From Gymnopilus junonius (lineage: Eukaryota; Basidiomycota; Agaricomycetes; Agaricales; Galerinaceae), in contig JADNYJ010000020.1 of assembly GCA_015501075.1 (NCBI GenBank), positions 1 to 64,000 of the forward strand: a stretch of 64,000 nt of DNA, read 5' to 3'. Within the stretch, counting starts at the first letter, position 1. Each line of letters opens with the position of its first letter. Below the pieces are notes generated by a model. The model worked only from the letters and a program-made list of their open reading frames with translations, searched no databases and was not told the origin of the DNA. Of the stretch, positions 57,983 to 64,000 are shown piece after piece. Position numbers and translations under genes: made by a program.

Positions 57983-59461
57983 ATGTCCACAGCTTCATCA
58001 ACGCTTCGGGCCTCTCTGGAGAAACATAACGATGCATTCGAGTCTCTTTTAAAACTTATTCCGGCCCAATACTATATTGTCAATGATGAAACGGAAGAGC
58101 AGGTCTGTTTGTTTTCTCAAAAAAATTGTTAACCGCATCGCTCAGTCTTTCTCTTTTAAAAAGGCGGCTTCAAAATACCAGAAGCATAGCAAGAAACAGA
58201 AGGCACCAAAGCAGGCCATAAAAGAAGCCTCAAAGAAGGCTAAACGAGAAAAAGTCAGACTTTTTCCCTTCTTCTTAAATAAATGTCCTAATTCTTTTTA
58301 TTGCCCACACAGCTCGACCCAGCGAACCATAAATCCATACTTGACATCCAACAAGAAAAACACCTCAAAAGCTCTGCCAAAGGCAAACGGAAAGCTTCCA
58401 GTTCTTCCTCCGATAGTGAGGGAGACGATGCCACACCCATGAACGTTGATGTTGACATTGACATGGGCGACCTGGAAGAAGAAGAATTTTCCAACCAGGA
58501 CGAAGGCGATGATGCCGATATGGAACTCAAACCTATGCCCCCCACCGAGGGCATAGAATCCCTCCGAGCCAAATTGCATGCTAAAATGGCTTTACTCCGT
58601 CGTGGCGGAAGAGGTGCCTCTTATGGCGAAGCTGGTGATAAGGACGACCTATTGGAGGAGAGAAGAAGACAACGCGCGGCTATGCGCGAGCGTCGGAGAA
58701 GGGAGACGAGGGAGAAGATCCAGCGGGAGGAGGAAATGAGGGGGAAGAAGAAGGATAAGGACAAGGGCGACACGAGAGATAAAGGGAATATCACAAAGGT
58801 ATATCATCTCTCTGTTTGTTTTAATATATCTACCATCTTTTGATCATATACCTCTGCTCACCAGACCCAACTGCTCGTTTCCGATCACCCTCAACACCCC
58901 AAGCTCGAGGGACCCCAATCAACCATGACCACCGTCGCCTACTCCGCCATCGCTGGATCTGCCAAGAAAGGTCAACAGTTCAAAATTACCGCTGATCCTC
59001 AACAAGCCCTCCAGCAACTCGCAGTTCGCAAAGAAAAACTAACCTCAATGCCTGAAGAAAAACGTAAAATGATCGAAGAAAAAGAAAATGGGCCAAGGCT
59101 GAAGCCAGACTTGAAGGCGTCAAAGTACATGACGACGAGGCAAGGTTAAAGAAGGCTGCCAAGCGGAAAGAAAAGGAAAAAACTAAGTCGAAGAAGACCT
59201 GGTCAGTCTTTTTCTTGTTTGGTAATCTTTCTTCCGAGTTTTATTTCTTTCTTTTACGATGTGCGAAACAGGGAGGAGAAGAAGGAACAACTCACTCAAG
59301 CCATGGCTGCGAAGCAGAAGAAACGCAACGACAACATTGCCATGCGTAATGAGCGGAGAAACGACAAGAAAAAGGGTTCAACAAAGAAAGCCAGACCTGG
59401 GTTTGAAGGCAAGAGCTTTGGAAAGGGGAAGGGGAAGTCAAGTAGTAGCAAGGGCAAGTAG
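57983..59461 (+). CDS. RRP14: SURF6/Rrp14 ribosome-biogenesis protein
   Basis: Nucleolar protein needed for pre-rRNA processing and ribosomal subunit assembly. Exons 57983-58102, 58146-58253, 58313-58798, 58865-59201 and 59272-59461 total 1241 nt; one A missing at 59085-59088 restores 1242 nt (413 residues) and turns EKENGPRL into [19 protein letters not shown], the conserved SURF6 core. Seen: the N-terminal Rrp14 box [40 protein letters not shown] then [13 protein letters not shown], an acidic stretch ([13 protein letters not shown]), highly basic helices ([19 protein letters not shown]), and the end [10 protein letters not shown]. Divergent from Mcd4 with only 206 bases between start codons. 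Confidence 0.9.
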
Positions 59462-60981
59462 GCTCCACTTCCTAGTACCGACAGCTATGTTTTCGATTAT
59501 TTCCTTCTTTGCAATTCATATTGCTTTGCTCGCTCGTTTAGAATGGGATGATTTATGAAGCTAAGACTTTATGGATGACAATTTACAGATTCATTCTTCT
59601 CAGCGCTGGGGTGGCAAACCTTTTCCTTCATGGAATGTCAATACACAGTACTTGTGGCTGCTTTGGATCCTCTGTCGCTCTTCTGATGCACAGGAGCACT
59701 GAGATTCTACAATTCTACAGATCTATCTGATTTGATCGGGATCCTAAGGTCATCCTCGGCAGTCAAACCCTGCCCTTAGTTGAAAGGTCGTGCCTTCTTG
59801 ACACCTTCGCCTCGTCAATGACGCTATCAACGCCGCCATCTTCATGGTCTCCATGAAACAGCTAGAAGAAGCTGCACCGGCTTTCCGCGAGACGCACTAA
59901 ACTTTTTTCCATCAGTACACTGAAAATTTCCCGAAAGTTGCCAACATATCGGCGGGTATGACTGCTGCTGGAATGGTAATGATGCATCAAGAGGGTATAT
60001 CGAAGAGAAAGCGACAGCCCAAATTCATGAATGGTTATGCACTGCCTTGAGCATGGGCTTCATAAAATCCCTGCTCACAAACTAGAAATCCAAGTATCTG
60101 AGGCAGGAGATGCCTATCCTTTGTAAGCCTGTGATACATGAACAGTCGACCGGGGCTCAGATGGGGGATATGGCAGATGAGCCCTTGCTCATGGGCTAAT
60201 CTCTGTATCGTGTCATCGATTCTGAGGCGAGTAGAAGACATCTGAGTGCTCTGGTGACAAATAAAACCAACAATAAATCTTACCTGGAATAGCATACAGA
60301 TTAGGGATAAAAATAAAACCAGGACGACAAGGACAACGCTTGGGAAATATAAGCAAACATTTTGAAGGGTGCGTCTGTGCACTCACCTATCCACTCCTTG
60401 TTGTTACACTCGAAGCAGCGGCCACTGGCCCAAACGCAGGTAAAAACCGCTTCTGCAGAGCAATGTGGAAGCATAAAAGAGAAAACATCCTGAAAACTGC
60501 TCAAAGAAAAAACCGTGTACTTGTCGGTGCGATAAGAAAGCCAAGTTCTTCACTTCTATGGGCCCCCATCGTGGTCATGGACTATGACCAAGAAAGCCAT
60601 ATCAAATATTTAGTATTCATGTCCAAGATGCCCGGGCCGAGAGATGCAATTCAACGACTTGAAAATGGATGTCTGAGGCCCATGGACATATACTTAGATG
60701 AGCAGTCGAAGGCAGAAGCTCGGAAGCGTCGACGTTAGGATTGGGTGCAGTAATTATATTTGGAGAAAAGAAATTGGGCGAACAGGAATGTCTGGCTGAT
60801 ATTAGACCCTTTATATAAGGGATATGTGGCAAGACTACGACGTACAACTGTTACCAGATTGCACTTGAAGATGAAGACGGGTGATGGAAGGAGTATGTAA
60901 CCCTAACCTGACTTTCGTCATTACTTTCAGTGACAAGTACCGGGCCGAGTCTGTATCTCTTCCAAATACTCGACCTCGACC
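59462..60981. other. Intergenic, possible coding remnant
   Basis: About 1.5 kb. A 133-codon plus-strand frame (60340-60738) ends PMDIYLDEQSKAEARKRRR and is coding-like in its second half, but its first half overlaps an equally open minus-strand frame and no family is recognised. Possibly the last exon of a decayed gene. Otherwise nothing. Confidence 0.3.
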
Positions 60982-62534
60982 ATGCCTTCCTCTTCGTTCC
61001 AAATCCCGCGGAAAGCAATCCTCACGAAGGACCAACTTGAATATTTCCAGCAGTCACAAACACACAAAGACATCGTATCATACATCGAGACGCTGAATGA
61101 CGCTGTTGTAGGGTCCAAGCTGACGGATGACTGTTCTTCATCACCTGTAAGTCTTTCACAATTACTATTACTAGGGGTTGAGCTGATTTCATATATCTTG
61201 ATAGGGTGTACTAGCTATTTTGGATGTAATTGAAAAGGTAGAACAGTTGGTGAAAGACACTCCTCCTGTGGATAATGCTGCTTCGCGGTTTGGAAATCCT
61301 GCGTTTAGGACGTTTTATGACAAAGTCTCAGAAGTGGGTTTTCGATTACATTTGCCCACAAACATTTCGGCAGTTGCTAATTTTACTTCCATATAGCAAT
61401 CTACTTCACTGCATGCGGGTCTGCCCAACCTCACACCGGAGAGTATACCTGAGATCTCGGTATATTTCAACGAATGCTGGGGTAATCGAACAAGGATCGA
61501 TTATGGCAGTGGAATGGAACTTAACTTCTTATGTTGGCTGTACGTTGTGTTTGATAACTTGACTCCGTTGTCACTACGATACTAACTATCGGGCAATTTT
61601 ATAGGATATGTTTGGAAAGATTGGGGGTGCTGCAAGAGAGTGATCATAAAGCCATCGTTTTGAAGATCTTTTGGAGGTACGCAACAAAATATATTCCATA
61701 GTATGGCCGTGCCTTACTGACATTCTCCTTTGTAGGTATATTACTACGATGCGGGTTCTACAATCTACTTACTGGCTCGAACCTGCCGGATCCCATGGCG
61801 TCTGGGGCCTGGACGACTATCATTTCTTGCCTTTCCTATGGGGCTCCGCTCAGTTACGAGGTAGGTCGATTTCTTCGCAAGAAGATATTTTTGAACTGAT
61901 GTTTGACCATTAGGTCACAAATATATCAGACCCAAATCGATTCACGATCCTGAAATTGTGGAAGAGTATTCACACCACTACATGTACTTCGCTTGCATTC
62001 AGTTCATTAACTCCGTGCGTTTGCCATTTTTTTCAACGTCGAGTACCCAAATTAATAAGTAAACACAGATTAAGACTGCTTCTCTCCGATGGCATTCACC
62101 TATGCTTGATGACATCTCAGCAGTAAGTGTTTAATTACTACGTCACTTTCAGACCAGCATTTTCTCATTAACCTCAGGTGAAAACATGGGACAAGGTCAA
62201 CTCGGGAATGATCAAGATGTATCTCGCAGAAGTCCTGGGCAAACTTCCCGTGATCCAACACTTCCTCTTCGGCTCCATCTTACTCTACGACGGCCCAGAG
62301 ATACCCCAATCTACCTTGGCCCAGGAGGACGATGCGCATCGTGGACATGCGCACGCGCATGGACCTAGCGATCTGGGAGGGGCCGGACAAAGAGAAGTTG
62401 GGTGGGGAGACTGCTGTGGGATCCCGGTGCCATCCGTCTTCGCTGCTGCACAATCCGAGAAGCACAAAGAGGCTGAGCTGGTGCAAGGGCACAAATTGTC
62501 TGGGCCTGGTATACGGCCTGTACCGTTTGATTAG
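60982..62534 (+). CDS. PP2A phosphatase activator (PTPA/Rrd type)
   Basis: Peptidyl-prolyl isomerase-like activator that loads metals into and reactivates protein phosphatase 2A. Start [15 protein letters not shown] at 60982. Exons 60982-61146, 61205-61333, 61397-61539, then several more; all joins are in phase. Seen: [29 protein letters not shown] (family IDYGTGHE), [71 protein letters not shown] and [16 protein letters not shown] near the C-terminus. The active-site loop GTGHE is changed to GSGME. A His/Ala insert (HRGHAHAHG) precedes the last motif. Whether it is the Rrd1 or Rrd2 orthologue cannot be decided here. Confidence 0.9.
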
Positions 62535-62686
62535 GCCTGTGTTAGCAGATTACATAATCGATTGCTTTTCTTCATTTCAATGGACGTCATTTATTGACTG
62601 ACTGACTGGGTTGTTCTATTACTTTCTAGACATGGCCTTTCTTTCAATTCTATATCATCCTTTGCTACTGTTCAACAATTTGCCAG

Positions 62687-63529
62687 ATGCTCAGCGTTTC
62701 AGAAGAAGAGCTCATCACTTTCGATATTATGATGACTGCAAATGCCATTCCAGTACTGGTTCCACTACCTAAGGACGCTGATAACTGGACCCAAGAGGAG
62801 CTGGTAGCTTATCATGTCAAAGTCCGACAAGAGGACTTTTCGACGTTCTTCGAGCTCCCTGAGCTACCTGATCCATCTCATACCGTGAAACCCTCCATCT
62901 TGACCACAGTCAACTCTGCTGGTGCCTCCGACCCGGACACATTCCAGTTCCTGCGCAACATGGAACGAGCCGTCGACCAAGGGGCGCTCGAACCCTCCGC
63001 AGTCGCCGATTTTGCCGTGACATTGCTAGAAACAATGAAATACGACCAAATGCCCTATGCCCTCTGCCGATGGAAGAACCTCCAATTCATAATGTCCGGT
63101 GAAGTCGTCAAAGCCGAGATCGACGTATGTCTTTTGGATCCAGGCCCGGCTGAGAATATTCACCTCATCCTCCTCGCCCTGCGACCTGACCAAGACGATG
63201 CGGAGCCGCAATTGGTTGCGTCTGCTATTGCTGCTTTTAGGCGGACTAATATCGTCCGTAAGGAGTTGGGATTACCGAGACTGGAGGAGCGGACGTTCGC
63301 GAGTGTGAGTATGGAGGGGACTCAGCCTATGTTCTATAAGATCCCGATCACGAGGCGGCTTGTGAAGGTTGTTGAGGGAAGAGATGATGGTAAGGGCCCT
63401 TTGGCAGAGACGGTGGTGAAGAGATATGTGCCTGAGATGCCGGATGGGGTGGGGGATGAGATGAGGGGGCTAGAAAATCGGAGGTGGTGGATGGGGTGTT
63501 TTGAGGCATTTAAAAATTTTTGCGTCTGA
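62687..63529 (+). CDS. Agaricomycete-specific hypothetical protein, 280 residues
   Basis: Single intact exon starting MLSVSEEELITFDIMM. It belongs to a protein family that is common, often in multiple copies, in mushroom genomes: core MPYALCRWKNLQFIMSGE followed by AEIDVCLLD, a hydrophobic strand (ILLALRPDQDD), QLVASAIAAFRRTN, GTQPMFYKIPITRRLV and a C-terminal CFEAFKNF. The order GE-x(n)-D-V-C-(hydrophobic strand)-xEDK in relatives recalls PD-(D/E)XK nuclease cores, but the lysine position is not conserved here (LRPDQDDAE), so enzymatic activity is doubtful. Function unknown. Confidence 0.65.
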   Translation: MLSVSEEELITFDIMMTANAIPVLVPLPKDADNWTQEELVAYHVKVRQEDFSTFFELPELPDPSHTVKPSILTTVNSAGASDPDTFQFLRNMERAVDQGALEPSAVADFAVTLLETMKYDQMPYALCRWKNLQFIMSGEVVKAEIDVCLLDPGPAENIHLILLALRPDQDDAEPQLVASAIAAFRRTNIVRKELGLPRLEERTFASVSMEGTQPMFYKIPITRRLVKVVEGRDDGKGPLAETVVKRYVPEMPDGVGDEMRGLENRRWWMGCFEAFKNFCV

Positions 63530-63590
63530 GTAAGAGAACTTGATGTCTTGTCCGTCCATCCAATAAAATTCTGATCACCTATCCTAGGTT

Positions 63591-64000
63591 TCATTCTTTC
63601 TCCAAGGTGGACGAATTGTATTCCATGTACATTTGAATATGAATGAGAACCGCAACGACAACTGGATTGCTATGGTCTTCCGCATTGACGTCGATATATG
63701 GATGAGACCGCCAACCGATAAAAGCAACTTTATAATTGCTTCATGACCATGCCTACAAGCGGCAATGAGAGATGTATCACTGAGGCCGGGAATGGAGCCT
63801 ATGTCTTCGTTCGATAGAAGAATTTAGATGAATGGCTCGTGGCCACCCTTGCAGGAAGTAATGAGGGCTATGCCATGCCCACTCCCAAACTGATATCTGG
63901 CCCGACTGTCAGAGGGCTCAGTTAATTGCACAAGGTTCCCACTGCATTGATGTCTACATCTGGCTGGGACAAAAGTAACTGAACGCCGTCCAGATGGAAG
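63591..64000 (-). CDS. Ankyrin-repeat protein, 3' end, runs off the window
   Basis: The minus strand reads LDGVQLLLSQPDVDINAVGT at the window edge, then SLIAACRHGHEAIIKLLLS and PYIDVNAEDHSNPVVVAVL before a stop at 63591. These are ankyrin helices and the DVNA hairpin of consecutive repeats. Two frame changes (about 63730 and 63900) are needed, either introns or more one-base losses. The gene's start and any effector domain lie beyond the window. Confidence 0.6.

Noticed and set aside
57807..58037. Minus-strand frame of 76 codons with coding-like composition
   Set aside because: It overlaps the start of the well-supported SURF6 gene and the Mcd4/SURF6 promoter; no family recognised.
1..64000. 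Secondary-metabolite cluster or CRISPR array
   Set aside because: No polyketide, peptide-synthetase or terpene-synthase gene accompanies the ABC transporter and amidase, and there are no regularly spaced direct repeats; CRISPR is not expected in a fungus.

Overview
The window is nuclear DNA of a mushroom-forming basidiomycete (Agaricomycete). Evidence: almost every gene is split by short GT-AG introns of about 45-70 bases, spacers are short, and several families are typical of that class (DUF6533 seven-helix proteins, CAP10/GT90 glycosyltransferase, leucine-rich F-box-like proteins without close namesakes, a Crinkler-like NTPase). Species cannot be named from the sequence.

Layout. 0-6 kb: 3' part of a GT90 glycosyltransferase, then a proline-rich protein with a degenerate 2OG-Fe(II)-oxygenase-like domain. 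6-10 kb: F-box/LRR-type gene on the minus strand and a small orphan gene. 10-16 kb: the 75-78 kDa iron-sulfur subunit of mitochondrial complex I, then an intact 12-exon amidase. 16.7-25 kb: Crinkler-like P-loop protein, a seven-helix membrane protein, and a large minus-strand protein with a HeLo/MLKL-like helical region plus a CHORD-like Cys/His cluster. 25-34 kb: M3 metallopeptidase (with a 6-nt microexon) and a PDR-type ABC transporter, convergent. 36-47 kb: an orphan gene, two DUF6533 membrane proteins, a SUMO-targeted-ubiquitin-ligase-like RING protein, a tRNA-like relic and a degraded HNH-family gene. 48-54 kb: MINDY-type deubiquitinase with a CaaX end, then a tandem pair of LRR paralogues that share their promoters. 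54-64 kb: GPI ethanolamine-phosphate transferase (Mcd4/PIG-N) divergent from a SURF6/Rrp14 ribosome-biogenesis gene, a PP2A activator (PTPA/Rrd), an Agaricomycete-specific 280-residue protein, and the 3' end of an ankyrin gene.

Most genes are unrelated housekeeping or family-expansion genes; there is no obvious biosynthetic cluster. The strongest cross-window signal is that about twenty one-base losses, mostly at runs of two to five identical bases, break otherwise well-conserved reading frames in at least ten genes, including essential single-copy ones (complex I, SURF6, Mcd4). Exon sums return to multiples of three only when one base is added at each site. I read this as systematic consensus error in the assembly rather than mass pseudogenisation, and I give gene spans across these breaks. 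The best candidates for undescribed biology are the HeLo/CHORD-like protein, the Crinkler-like protein and the LRR pair.
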